A stretch of 64,000 nt of DNA. It comes from Palaemon carinicauda. Taxonomy: Eukaryota > Arthropoda > Malacostraca > Decapoda > Palaemonidae. The stretch is taken from contig NC_090739.1 of NCBI RefSeq assembly GCF_036898095.1, positions 62,217,642 to 62,281,641 on the forward strand, read 5' to 3'. The notes under the pieces were generated by a model. It did no database searches. It was given only the letters and a program-made list of their open reading frames with translations, and was not told where the DNA came from. Numbering within the stretch: position 1 is the stretch's first letter; every line of letters begins with the position of its first letter. Below, one piece after another: positions 32,195-42,373 of this stretch. Made by a program: the position numbers and the translations under genes.

Positions 32195-33652
32195 TCAGTA
32201 CTCACTATCTGAGATGCTCTGCTCAGGTTGTCGGCGAGCACAATCCTTTTGCCCGGAATGCAGTGTGCCGATAGTGGTATCGAGTGGATTTCGGCCCATC
32301 TCAGTACAGTATCTCTACTGTTAGATGGGATAGTTGCAGCGAAAAAGTACCTCCTTCCTTGTTGATGTAGGCCACTACTGTGGTGTTGTCGCTCATCACC
32401 ACCACAGAGTGACTTGCCAGGTACTGTTGGAACTGTTGAAGGGATAGAAAGACGGCCTTCATCTCTAGATTTATACGGAGGTACTTTTCTGACTCTGACC
32501 AGAGGCCTGAGGTCGTGTGGTGCAGCACGTGGGCCACCCACCCTTTTTTTGAAGCGTCTGAAAACAGCATCAAATCCGGGGGGAGGACGAGAAGATCCAC
32601 TCCCTTTCGTAGATTCTCGTATGCCACCCACCACTGGAGGTTCGTCAGTTCCGCAGGTCCCATGGGAATCTGGATGTCCGGGGAGTCGTAAGCTTGATTC
32701 CACCGGGACTTGAGTCGCCACTGGAGGGATCTCATCCTGAGGCGACCATTGGGAACTAGATGGGCCAGCGATGAAAGGTGACTGAGGAGACATAGCCACG
32801 ATTGGGCTGGAAGTTCTTCTCGTCTGAGAAAAGGTCTTGCGACCTTCCTCAGCCTTGCTATCCTGTCGTCTAATGGGAAGGCTTTGTGGAGAGCGGTGTC
32901 TATAATAATGCCTAAAAATACCAGTCTTTGAGTGGGAAGCAGGGAGGACTTCTCGAGATTTACCCTGATCCCCAGATCTTGGCAAAGTCTCAGAAGTTTG
33001 TCTCAGTGTTGAAGAAGGGTTGACACCGAGTCTGCTAGGATTAGCCAGTCGTCCAGATAACGGAGGAGACGGATGCCAATCCTGTGTGCCCAAGATGATA
33101 CTAGGGTGAACACTCTGGTGAAGACTTGTGGTGCTGTGGAAAGACCAAAGCACAGCACCTTGAACTGGTATTTTCTGTTGTCCAGGCTGAATCTTAAGTA
33201 CTTCCTTGAAGACGGATGGACTAGGATTTGGATGTACGCGTCCTTTAGATCCAGTGAGCACATGAAGTCTTGCAGTCTTACTGCTAGTCTGACCGTGTCT
33301 GCCGTCTCCATGATGAACAGAGTTTGTTAGACAAACTTGTTCAGAGCTGAAAGGTCGATGACTGGTCTCCAGCCTCCAGACGCCTTCTTTACAAAAAAAG
33401 AGTCAACTGAAGAAGCTTGGGGATCCGTCGAGGACCTCTTGGAGAGCACCCTTCTTCAACAGGGTCTGGACTTCTTCCCGAAGGGTTTGCCCCCTTGCCA
33501 ATCCCATGGCAAGGGAGTTCAATGACACTGGATTCATCGTCAGGAGAGGTAGAGATGTTATGAACGGGACACGATATCCTAGACTGATCATTGAGATCGT
33601 CCAGGAATCGGCCCCAAGTTGCTTCCACCTGTTTGCGCAACTTTGTAGGCAT
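31822..33652 (-). pseudogene. RT / RNase H / MT-like gene of copy H, broken
   Basis: RT motif A reads CSLDLKDAYIQILVHPSS and the catalytic motif reads YLDDWLIL, near 33045. RNase H has LFSDASKKGWVAH, LEMKAVFLSL and VMSDNTTVVAYIN. The MT-like region has TVDLFATALNF and VYDFPPFCLM in a different frame (31822 to about 32300). At least one stop after QH near 33005 and two frame changes disrupt it. Catalytic residues are conserved, so damage is mostly from stops and indels. Confidence 0.82.
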
Positions 33653-35384
33653 CCCCCACTGGTGGAAATGCAGGGAGACTGCCTATCCTAGCGTTTGCAG
33701 CCTCAGCTGCCCCCTTTAGGATTTTTGCCTCCCCTGGAGGACTTTTTGCATTTCCTTTCTTTGACAGGAACGGGCTTAAACACCATCGTCTTCGCTGCAG
33801 TTGTCGTCGTAGTGGCCTTGGCTGGATGGGACTGCTGTGGTGCTGGAGGCTTATAGGGCTTAGATGTTAAACCCCTATGGAGGAGGGAGTTTTGATGTGA
33901 CTTCATCCACCTCTCAGCAGCATGTTCCACATCCTTAGGCTCGAATATAACAGACCCCTCTACGGAGGAATGTCTGAGCGCTAGGGATCTTCTGGTGGAA
34001 CCTCTCAGCTACTGCATCCCGGCATTTCAGGATGGTATTTGCCCACAAGTTCGAGACTTGGTGGGCAAGAAACTCGATCGTGCGAGTACCTGAGAGGAGG
34101 AAGGTTTCCATAGCTTTCCTGGTACGTTCCTTGGAGAAATCTTCAGAACGTATCAGGATACCTAAGGTCCCCAACCAGATATCGAGCCACGAAGTAGCTT
34201 ACATAACACACTTCGTGACCTTCTCCTGGTTGAGGATCTCGGCTGCCGAGAACAAGACCTGCCGGTTGGAGAGTCTCTCAAGAGGGACTCCCCTGGTTAG
34301 CTCTTCCAGCGAGTGGTAAAGTGGAAGAGCTGAACAAGGCTCCTCCAGGATCTCAAAGTACCTCCTCTGCTGTACACGAGGAGGTGGGAGGAGCTTGTTG
34401 GTGGTACCAGAACGGTTGGAGGAGAACATCTCGGAGAGCTGCTGGGCGATCTTGTCCCTGGTACTCTTTACCCCATGAGACCAGGGCCGGGCTGCACTGG
34501 ACTTATAGAGGGCTTTTCAGTACCAAAGACGCAGTCTAGGACAGTGTCTTTGCCCTCTCGAGGAGGGATCTCAGGGTCAGAAAACCCGTTGAGAGCCCTC
34601 ATTAGAGTCAGAACCTGCCAAAACACGTGTTCTGACTCCTGCTGGTCTCCTCCTGATGTAGGACTTGCAGTGAAGTCTCCTTCTATCCCCAAAGGCTCTT
34701 CTTGGGGAGAATCGCAGACATTCCCTGAGTGGCTAGCTGGCTCCATCCTAGCCCTAGTGGTGGACTTAGGCAATGTTTTGGAGTCTTTGGATTCCTTCCG
34801 GGGAAGGATGTAAGACTCCAACATTGATGAAGGTGGCATGGTCCTTCTAATCCCGGACTGTGTGGAACTCTCGGTGTGAAGAGAGGTTTCCTCCATTGGT
34901 GCGATGGGGGAAAATCTCTCTTCACGTGATTCCCTTGGTGATGGGAGATCTTCGTCTGAAAGGGAAGGAGAGTTAGTCCAAGGAATAGCAGGAACCTGCC
35001 TTGAAGGTTTGCGTGGAATCAGTTTCGCCCTCAGGGAAGTGACCGCGTCCAGAACTCCACTTTTCCTCTTCAGTGGGGTAGAGGAAGCCATGGTTCCGTC
35101 CTAGATCAGAGAGGACAGGCTTGAAAGACGAGTTACAGCTCTGATCAGGGCACTGAACCAGGGCTATTGGCTGACAGACACACTATCAGACATACCCCGT
35201 GAAGGGATAGGGATTGAAGGATCCCTAGGAGGAATCACTGGAATAGGTGGGTTCGCCTTTGGTAGCTTTGGGATCCTGAACCCCTCTGGAAGTTTCCCTT
35301 CTCCCACAATGCGCGGTGGTATGCGCTTGCAGGGAGGGGGAATGAGGTGATGGCGATCTTGCCAGACGTCGTTCCTTGTGATGC

Positions 35385-35570
35385 GCAGGCTCGCGCGCGG
35401 GAGAATATTGACGCTCGCGCGAGGGAGAATAATGGCGCTCGCGCGAGGGAGAATAATGGCGCTCGCGCGAGGGAAAATAATGGCGCTCGCGCGAGGGAGA
35501 ATAATGGCGCTCGCGCGAGGGAGAATAATGGCGCTCGCGCGCGGGAGTGTGTTCGCACGCATCTGCCAAA
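35385..35570 (-). repeat. 24-bp tandem array in gag of copy H
   Basis: About seven units of the type ggcgctcgcgcgagggagaa plus taat. On the minus strand one frame reads SPSRERHY repeated, similar to SR-domain dipeptides. The unit is a multiple of three, so copy number can change without shifting the frame. Confidence 0.85.
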
Positions 35571-35877
35571 GACTTAGAGCACGCGCGCGTGCAGGAGATT
35601 CATGATGGGCGCGCGAGAGTACGAAAATGTTGGTGCGCATCTCTAGGAGATGGATGGCGCGCATGCACATGGTGCGCGCGCGTATCTTTGTGAGTGCGCG
35701 CAGGAGAAGGCTGGTGCGCAGGTGAGCGCTGGCGCGTTGGTAATGGATGGCGCGCGGGTGAGGGCACATGGCTGTCTCATCCATGAACTAGCGTGCAGGA
35801 GAAAGTTGGCGAGCAGGGTTTACCTGGCGCGTAGGATGGCGCGCAATATGGCGCTCAGGAGAGCGTGATGTAGGGCA

Positions 35878-36120
35878 CGCATGTTGGCGCACGGGAGAGC
35901 GGTGGCGCGCCGGAGAGCGGTGGCGCGCAGGAGAACGGTGGCGCGCAGGAGAGCGGTGGCGCGCCGGAGAGCGGTGGCGCGCAGGAGAGCGGTGGCGCGC
36001 AGGAGAGCGGTGGCGCGCAGGAGAGCGGTGGCGCGCAGGAGAGCGGTGGCGCGCAGGAGAGCGGTGGCGCGCAGGAGAGCGCTGGTACGCAGGAGAACGA
36101 TGGCGCGCAGGAGAGCCCTG
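35878..36120 (-). repeat. 18-bp tandem array in gag of copy H
   Basis: About 13 units of ggcgcgcaggagagcggt with few variants. On the minus strand the frame that continues into the downstream gag block reads RHRSPA repeated; all three minus-strand frames are open over the array. Confidence 0.88.
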
Positions 36121-37524
36121 GCGCATGTGGGTGCGCATGGCACGTGGTGGAGCTCTGCTCCTGTAGGCGCATGTTGGCGCGTAAGCGCTTTAGGTTGCTG
36201 CCCTGTGTTAGAGGGAGCAAGATGAGTGGTGCGCTGTAGTGATGGGGCCTGATGAGCTACTGATGAGCACTGGTCACGTTGCGTGGGCGCATGGCGCTCA
36301 GATTATTGGCGCACAATAGCGCGTTCAGGTGGAGCCTTGTTAGGCTCATGCAGGAATGGCGACAGCAGGTCGGCATGTCTGTCAGGTGGAAGGTCGACGT
36401 GTCCTTTAAAAGGATGACCTTCCACCAAAGGAGATCGGGAACGATCTGCAAAGAGGTCCAGGACAGATGCAGGTGCAGTGATGGAAGATCAGTCTAGAGG
36501 CTCCTCTGCGGGGGACTGCATAGACGACGTTGAATCAAAGAGGCGCCTCCTCACCGCAGGTGAAGGAAGGCCTCTATGGCGAAGAGGAAGGCGAGCCTTC
36601 CGACAGATGCGCCCTCTGGGGGGCGTTGGATCAGCAAGGGGACCTTCAGCAGTCCTCCGAAGAGGAGTCTCTGTAAGTGAACTCACCCGAGGGGGAGAAA
36701 CACTAGCAGGAGAGACTGATGTTGAACTTAGTTTCCCCCTCTTGGGCTGGTCAGAAACGGGGGAAATTAAGCCGTCAGCTACCGTAGAGTTTGGAGTGGC
36801 AGAGGAGATGGGTGAAGCCGCATGGGATACCTCTGACACCACAACGTCGATAAGAGTCAGTGGATCTACCTCTGACAGTGATGACGATTGCTTGACAGCA
36901 GCACCCAGGCGGATATGATCAAGCAAAACCTCCTTGGAGGGCGAACCCGTGAGCCCCAAGGAGGACCAAATCTGAAAGAGGGAAGTTAGTGACATTGCCT
37001 CCCCCTGGGGGAGAGATGCAGCTGCTTCACTAGGGGAAGCAACGTCATCTCTCGAGACCCGAGGTTGGTTAGAAATAATTCGGTCTACGCTACTACTCGA
37101 CGGTCTCTCAAAAGAGACCGATCGAGTAGGAGCTTCGGAGGAGGTTTGGGCGACGGAAGAAGAGGCCTTGGGTTTTACTCCCTTCGAAGCAACCTTCAAA
37201 GGAGAAACATCCCATTTGGACTTCTTCCGCCATCACGAAAACCTCTCCCACTGGGAGGCAGACCACTCCCTACATTCACTACACTTATTGACACTATCAC
37301 ACCGTTGGCCCCCACAAGAAGGACAAAGGGCATGAGAATCGGTCTCGACCGCCGCCATAAACATTCCACAGGGGCGGTCGGGAAGACCAGGGCAGGTGCG
37401 CATGGTCGCAGAGGCCAACTTCACATACACAGTAATCTAGAAAAAGAAAGAACAAAAAGCATTAATGGCTGCAAATATGACGGCAAGGATGAGAGCGGAC
37501 ACATCCGACCACCATCCGAGCCGA

Positions 37525-37669
37525 AAGCAAAGTGAGCTCAATCACAGGTGTGTGAGGGGGAGCGATAGCAAGCTACCCTCCCTACTCCCGCTAACTAGCG
37601 GCGTCGGTAGTAAACCCTCGTTAAAAATTAATGGCTCGTCATTTCAGCTACGCCGAAAGTAAGACCCCT
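37525..37669. repeat. 5' inverted terminal repeat of copy H
   Basis: It is the inverted partner of 30162-30305. The outer end extends to about 37710. Confidence 0.87.
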
Positions 37670-37829
37670 ATTAAATAGCATGGTTTGTATTCCAGTTACG
37701 GAACAAAAGGAATTTTTAAACTAGTAGGCCAGTTGCTTTTAATCATAAGGCGGTTAAAAGGTTTTGACAGAAGAGCAAGACTACGTCTTTACTCTACTGA
37801 GCCAAAATAAAAAGTGACAATTGTTTACT

Positions 37830-37980
37830 AGTGCTTGTGTGAGTGGGCTGGTTGGTCTAGCCCCACTACCCACTCCACTAACTAGCGGAGGGTAGTTACA
37901 CCTTGAAAAAGCTTTAACAGCTGGTTTCAGCTATCGCCAAAATAATACTATGTAAAGAGCATAAGGTTTGTATATAGTGC
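37830..37980. repeat. Diverged H-family 5' ITR relic
   Basis: It aligns in the same orientation with the 5' ITR of H at 37540-37690: ctaactagcggagggtag here against ctaactagcggcgtcggtag there, then a shared gctggtttcagcta-like block and ggtttgtat near the end. It is a separate, older copy outside H. Confidence 0.55.
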
Positions 37981-38095
37981 CAAAACAAAATACATAAATA
38001 AAGGATAAAGCTAATAAGATCTTGAAAATTTACCCAAGGTATAGTATCACTATTTTATTCCAACAAAAAGCACAATTGGAAACTTGCAAACTAAC

Positions 38096-38291
38096 CTCGA
38101 TGATTCAATGCTGGATACAACGATACTGCTAAGTAAAGCTATCCTCTTATCTCCCAATTCTTGAGCAAAAACAACCAAATCCTCCCAGTTTCCTGAAAAA
38201 CACAGGGCCTGAGCAGCAATTTCCACAGTCCAATGGCTTCCTTGAATAGCCTCTTTAAGATAGCTGGAACTACAAAGCACCATACCAGAAT
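38096..38291 (-). CDS. Host gene exon 4
   Basis: A 196-bp exon. With the acceptor ccttttgcag before 38291, its first two bases complete the codon begun by the final G of exon 3 (GAT, Asp). It encodes SGMVLCSSSYLKEAIQGSHW, then TVEIAAQALCFSGNWEDLVV and FAQELGDKRIALLSS, ending SSIESS plus a split Arg codon; the donor is cgag|gttag. Another acceptor about 23 bp upstream is possible but breaks the phase with exon 3. The element C 3' end is only about 195 bp upstream. Confidence 0.72.
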
Positions 38292-38522
38292 CTGCAAAAG
38301 GTTCAAAAGATCTAAAAAAATCCTTGAATTTATCTAAGGATAATACAAAAGTATTCAACATCAGAAAAGACTTTCAACAAAAGAAAATCACGTGAGAATA
38401 TAACTTTCTATACATGAGATAAAACTAACATTTATACAACTGAATCAGCAGTTACAGTATTCATTAAAGAATGGAGTTTTATAATATGTTATTTTTATTA
38501 GTAAAATAAATTTTTGAATATA

Positions 38523-38680
38523 CTTACCCGATAATCATGTAGCTGTCAACTCCGTTGCCCGACAGAATTCTATGGAGGGATACGCCAGCTATCACAATAC
38601 TAGAAGGGGGTGTACTCACCAGCGCCACCTGTGGCCAGGTACTACAGTACTTCTTGTTGACACCTCCTCAATTTTTCCTC
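38523..38680. repeat. 3' inverted terminal repeat of copy C
   Basis: It pairs with 45073-45230 as a near-perfect 158-bp inverted repeat. Confidence 0.95.
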
Positions 38681-38691
38681 GGTCCACTGGT

Positions 38692-38716
38692 TCTCTATGG
38701 GGAGGAAGGGAGGGTC
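38692..38716. promoter_or_regulatory. Conserved G-rich motif (copy C)
   Basis: Core ggggaggaagggagggtc, at the same place between the 3' ITR and ICR as in B, D and E, although the ITRs of C are diverged from theirs. Confidence 0.5.
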
Positions 38717-38723
38717 AATTAAA

Positions 38724-38815
38724 TCATGATTATCGGGTAAGTATATTCAAAAATTTATTTTACTAATAAAAATAACATTTTTCAATATTAAACTTACCCG
38801 ATAATCATGTAGCTG
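38724..38815. repeat. Internal complementary region of copy C
   Basis: The left half is complementary to the 3' outer end (38486-38545), the right half to the 5' outer end (45205-45244). The halves meet around aaaataacatttttcaat. Confidence 0.92.
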
Positions 38816-38927
38816 ATTCACACCCAGGGGGGTGGGTGAAAACCAGTGTACAAGATTAAAGGATAGCTAAGTATCCCATATTTCATATAACAGTTATCTC
38901 AAATAACAATGAAATAATAAGTACCTG

Positions 38928-38984
38928 GTAAGGAAGTCGACTTGAACCGTTACTCTGCCTCTTTTTTAAGTTCGTCTTCCTTAC
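38928..38984 (-). promoter_or_regulatory. Conserved 3' UTR hairpin of copy C
   Basis: Arms gtaaggaagtcgactt and aagttcgtcttccttac; the loop is longer than in B. Confidence 0.58.
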
Positions 38985-39212
38985 TGAGCGCAGCGTTCCT
39001 CTTGGAGGCTGAATCAACTCAAAGGTGCTAAAGTATATAGGGCTGCAACCCCTACTAAAGGACCTCTACACAACCTCTAACCCAGGCGCTTCTCAAGAAT
39101 GAATTGACCACCCGCCAAATCAAAAGGATGCGGAAGGCTTCTTAGCCTACCGTAACAACCATAAAAACAACAATAAAAGTATTCAAGAGAAAGGTTAAAA
39201 AAGGTTATGGGA

Positions 39213-42080
39213 TTAAGGGAATGTAGTGGCTGAGCCCTCACCTACTACTGCACTCGCTGCTACGAATGGTCCCAGGGTGTAGCAGTTCTCGTAAAGAGAC
39301 TGGACATCTTTAAGATAAAATGATGCAAACACTGACTTGCTCCTCCAATAGGTTGCATCCATTATGCTCTGCAGAGAACGGTTTTTATTAAAGGCCATCG
39401 AAGTAGCTACGGCTCTTACTTCGTGGGTCCTTACCTTCAGCAAAGCAAGGTCTTCCTCCTTTAAGTGAGAATGGGCTTCTCTAATCAGAAGCCTTATATA
39501 ATACGAAACCCCATTCTTGGACATGGGCCTCGAAGGTTTCTTGATGGCACACCATAAGGCTTCTGACTGTCCTCGAATAGGTTTTGACCTATTAAGATAA
39601 AATTTGAGAGCTCTGACAGGGCAAAGAACTCTTTCTAGCTCGTTACCTACCATGTTGGAGAGGCTAGGTATTTCAAACGATCTAGGCCAAGGACGTGAAG
39701 GAAGTTCATTCTTAGCTAAGAACCCGAGCTGTAAAGAACATGTTGCAGATTCGGTCGTGAAACCAATGTTCTTGCTGAAGGCATGAACCTCACTGACTCT
39801 TTTCGCTGTTGCAAGGCAGACGAGAAAAAGAGTCTTGAGGGTAAGGTCCTTGAAGGAAGCTGACTGGAGAGGTTCGAACCTAGGTGACATAAGGAACCTT
39901 AAGACTACGTCTAGGTTCCAGCCTGGAGTGGGTAGACGACGCTCTTTAGAAGTCTCAAAAGACTTAAGGATGTCTTGAAGGTCCTTGTTGGAAGAAAGGT
40001 CCAAACCTCTGTGGCGGAGAACTGAAGCCAACATACTCCTGTACCCTTTAATGGTAGGGGCTGAAAGGGATCTCTCATTCCTAAGATGTAATAGGAAGTC
40101 AGCTATTTGGGTCACAGAGGTATTGGTAGAGGATACTGCATTGGCTCTACACCAGCTCCGGAAGACTTCCCACTTAGATTGGTAGACTCTACGAGTGGAA
40201 ACCCTCCTTGCTCTGGCAATCGCACTGGCTGCCTCCTTCGAAAAGCCTCTAGCTCTAGCGAATCTTTCGACAGTCTGAAGGCAGTCAGCCGAAGAGCGTG
40301 GAGGTTTGGGTGCAACCTGTCTACGTGAGGTTGACGTAGAAGGTCCACTCTTAGAGGGAGAGTCCTGGGGACGTCGACCAGCCATTGAAGTACCTCTGTG
40401 AACCATTCTCTTGCAGGCCAAAGGGGAGCAACCAGCGTCAGCCGTGTCCCTTCGTGCGAGATGAACTTCTGAAGGACTTTGTTTATTATCTTGAACGGTG
40501 GAAATGCGTAAAGGTCGAGATGGGACCAGTTCAGCAGAAAAGCATCCACATGAACTGCTGCTGGGTCTGGAACTGGGGAACAGTACAACGGAAGTCTCTT
40601 GGTCATGGAGGTGGCAAACAGATCTATGGTAGGCTGACCCCACAAGGTCCAAAGTCTGTTGCACACGCTCTTGTGGAGGGTCTATTCCGTGGGAATGACC
40701 TGATCCCTTCTGCTTAGGCGATCTGCTGAGACGTTCATGTTGCCCTGAATGAACCTCGTGACTAAAGTGAGGTTTTGACTTCTTGACCAAATGAGGAGGT
40801 CCCTTGCGATCTCGTATAGGCTCCTCGAATGGGTCCCTCCTTGCTTGGAGATGTAAGCCAAGGCTGTGGTGTTGTCGGAGTTCACCTCCACCACCTTGCC
40901 TAGCAGGAGGGACTTGAAGTTCAACAGGGCTAAGTGAACTGCTAGTAGCTCCTTGCAGTTGATGTGGAGCGTTCCCTGTTCCTCGTTCCACGTTCCCGAG
41001 CACTCCTGTCCGTTCAAGGTCGCGCCCCAGCCCGAGTCCGATGCATCCGAGAAGAGATGAAGATTGGGGGTCTGAATAGCCAACGATAGGCCCTCCTTGA
41101 GAAGGAGATTGGTCTTCCACCACAAGAGAGTGGTCTTCATCTCTTTGGTGACTGGGATAGAGACTGCTTCGAGAGTCAAACCCTTGTCCCAATGAGCTGC
41201 AAGATGGAATTGAAGAGGGCGGAGGTGGAGTCTCCCTAGCTCGACGAACAGGGCCAGCGATGAAAGGGTCCCTGTGAGACTCATCCACTGTCTCACCGAG
41301 CAACTGCTCCTCTTCAGCATGCTCAAGATGCAATCTAGGGCTTGGCTTATCCTTGGGGCCGATGGAAAAGCCCGAAAATCCTGACTCCGAATCTCCATTC
41401 CCAGGTACACAATGGATTGGGAGGGAATGAGCTGAGACTTTTCTAGGTTGACTAACAGACCCAGTTCTTTGATTAAGTCCAAAGTCCAGTTGAGACTCTC
41501 CAGACAGCGACGACTCGTGGAGGCTCTCAACAGCCAGTCGTCTAAGTAAAGGGAGGCTCTGATGTCCCATAAGTGGAGGAATTTTGCTATATTCCTCATC
41601 AGATGCGTAAACACCATAGGAGCTGTGCTTAGGCCAAAACACAGGGCTTGGAATTGGTAGACAACCTTTCCAAAAACGAATCTCAGGAAAGGTTGGGAGT
41701 CTGGATGAATAGGAACGTGAAAGTAAGCATCTTTCAGGTCCAACGAGACCATCCAGTCCTCCTGCCTGACCGCTGCTAGGACCGACTTCGTCGTCTCCAT
41801 CGTGAACGTCTGCTTGGTGACATAAGCATTGAGCGCGCTGACGTCCAGCACCGGTCTCCAACCTCCTGTCTTCTTGGCCACCAGAAAAAGACGGTTGTAG
41901 AAGCCCGGGGATTGATGGTCCCGGACTATAACCACTGCCTTCTTCTGTAAAAGGAGCGACACCTCCTGGTGCAACGCTAGCCTCTTGTCCTTTTCTTTGT
42001 AGTTGGGAGAGAGGTTGATGGGAGAAGTGGTCAGAGGGGGTTTGCGGCTGAATGGTATCCTGTAACCCTCCCTCAGCCAA
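39213..42080 (-). CDS. Tyrosine recombinase (DIRS YR) of copy C, intact
   Basis: 955 codons are open. The recombinase takes the last 400: RARRVSTRRVYQSKWEVFRS, TAKRVSEVHAF (Arg), RTHEVRAVATSMAF (HxxR), then YWRSKSVFASFYLKD (Tyr). The first half is the alternate frame of RT, open in this copy even past the METGARR start of the others (here LETGAGR). Product start is uncertain; an internal Met near the YR domain is plausible. Confidence 0.88.
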   Translation of the reverse strand: MAEGGLQDTIQPQTPSDHFSHQPLSQLQRKGQEASVAPGGVAPFTEEGSGYSPGPSIPGLLQPSFSGGQEDRRLETGAGRQRAQCLCHQADVHDGDDEVGPSSGQAGGLDGLVGPERCLLSRSYSSRLPTFPEIRFWKGCLPIPSPVFWPKHSSYGVYASDEEYSKIPPLMGHQSLPLLRRLAVESLHESSLSGESQLDFGLNQRTGSVSQPRKVSAHSLPIHCVPGNGDSESGFSGFSIGPKDKPSPRLHLEHAEEEQLLGETVDESHRDPFIAGPVRRARETPPPPSSIPSCSSLGQGFDSRSSLYPSHQRDEDHSLVVEDQSPSQGGPIVGYSDPQSSSLLGCIGLGLGRDLERTGVLGNVERGTGNAPHQLQGATSSSLSPVELQVPPARQGGGGELRQHHSLGLHLQARRDPFEEPIRDRKGPPHLVKKSKPHFSHEVHSGQHERLSRSPKQKGSGHSHGIDPPQERVQQTLDLVGSAYHRSVCHLHDQETSVVLFPSSRPSSSSCGCFSAELVPSRPLRISTVQDNKQSPSEVHLARRDTADAGCSPLACKRMVHRGTSMAGRRPQDSPSKSGPSTSTSRRQVAPKPPRSSADCLQTVERFARARGFSKEAASAIARARRVSTRRVYQSKWEVFRSWCRANAVSSTNTSVTQIADFLLHLRNERSLSAPTIKGYRSMLASVLRHRGLDLSSNKDLQDILKSFETSKERRLPTPGWNLDVVLRFLMSPRFEPLQSASFKDLTLKTLFLVCLATAKRVSEVHAFSKNIGFTTESATCSLQLGFLAKNELPSRPWPRSFEIPSLSNMVGNELERVLCPVRALKFYLNRSKPIRGQSEALWCAIKKPSRPMSKNGVSYYIRLLIREAHSHLKEEDLALLKVRTHEVRAVATSMAFNKNRSLQSIMDATYWRSKSVFASFYLKDVQSLYENCYTLGPFVAASAVVGEGSATTFP

Positions 42081-42373
42081 CTGACAGACTGGGCGTCTGC
42101 ACCTCTCTTTTCCCAGGCTTGCCAGAAGATCTTGAGTCTGGCTCCTACTGCTGTCTGGAGATGATGAGAGTCAGTTTTTTCCTTTAGAAGCCTTGGAACC
42201 TTTCCTAGACTTGCTCCTGGAAGAGTCTGGACGGGAGCTTCCTCGGCTGGGGGCTCTACCACGAAAGGGCGGAATAAACCTCGTAGCAGGAGTATCAGCC
42301 ACTGGGGTGCGATAAGTCCTGGGGACTGAGGTAGCAACCTTAGTCTTCCGAGCCGATGAGGCCACAAGATCAT
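40112..42373 (-). pseudogene. RT / RNase H / MT-like gene of copy C with one TAG
   Basis: RT (SLDLKDAYFHVPI, YLDDW) and RNase H (FSDASDSGWGAT, NCKELLA, NSDNTTA, NVSADRLS) are complete. A TAG at 40682-40684 replaces the Trp of VIPTEW, cutting off the MT-like region (DLFAT, FPPF), which continues in frame to 40112. A protein with active RT and RNase H could still be made. The Met at 42373 is upstream of the start used by A and B and gives about 200 nt of overlap with gag. Confidence 0.88.

Larger units (their letters stand above)
33703..37430 (-). pseudogene. gag-like gene of copy H, broken, with two tandem arrays
   Basis: The N-terminus (37233-37430) has a Cys cluster (CPSCGGQRC, then CSEC) comparable to the gag of copies A to D. 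A stop precedes a Ser-rich region (36489-37199). Two GC-rich arrays then encode Arg/Ser/Pro/His-rich repeats, followed by MASSTPLKRKSG (35091 downward) and helical blocks at 33935-34429. Frames change several times. The last block (33703-33930) is Lys-rich, like the basic gag tails of A to D. Confidence 0.7.
30162..37710 (-). mobile_element. DIRS-like retrotransposon copy H (second family), decayed
   Basis: ITRs of about 145 bp lie at 30162-30305 and 37525-37669, with the ICR at 30366-30452. The order gag, RT/RNase H/MT-like, YR on the minus strand is preserved. All three genes have several stops and frameshifts. The 3' outer extension that the ICR predicts (and that copy G has) is absent, so the 3' tip is truncated. 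It lies in intron 4 of the host gene in the sense orientation. Confidence 0.88.

Noticed and set aside
35385..36120. CRISPR-like array
   Set aside because: Units are contiguous 24-bp and 18-bp tandem repeats without unique spacers, in an animal genome.
35347..36225. Plus-strand Arg/Ala-rich frames over the tandem arrays
   Set aside because: Any frame is open in these stop-free repeats; the biological strand is the gag strand.
38321..38324. Alternative acceptor for exon 4 about 23 bp upstream (tttttttag)
   Set aside because: It has a better pyrimidine tract, but it would give a phase that does not match exon 3; kept only as an alternative.
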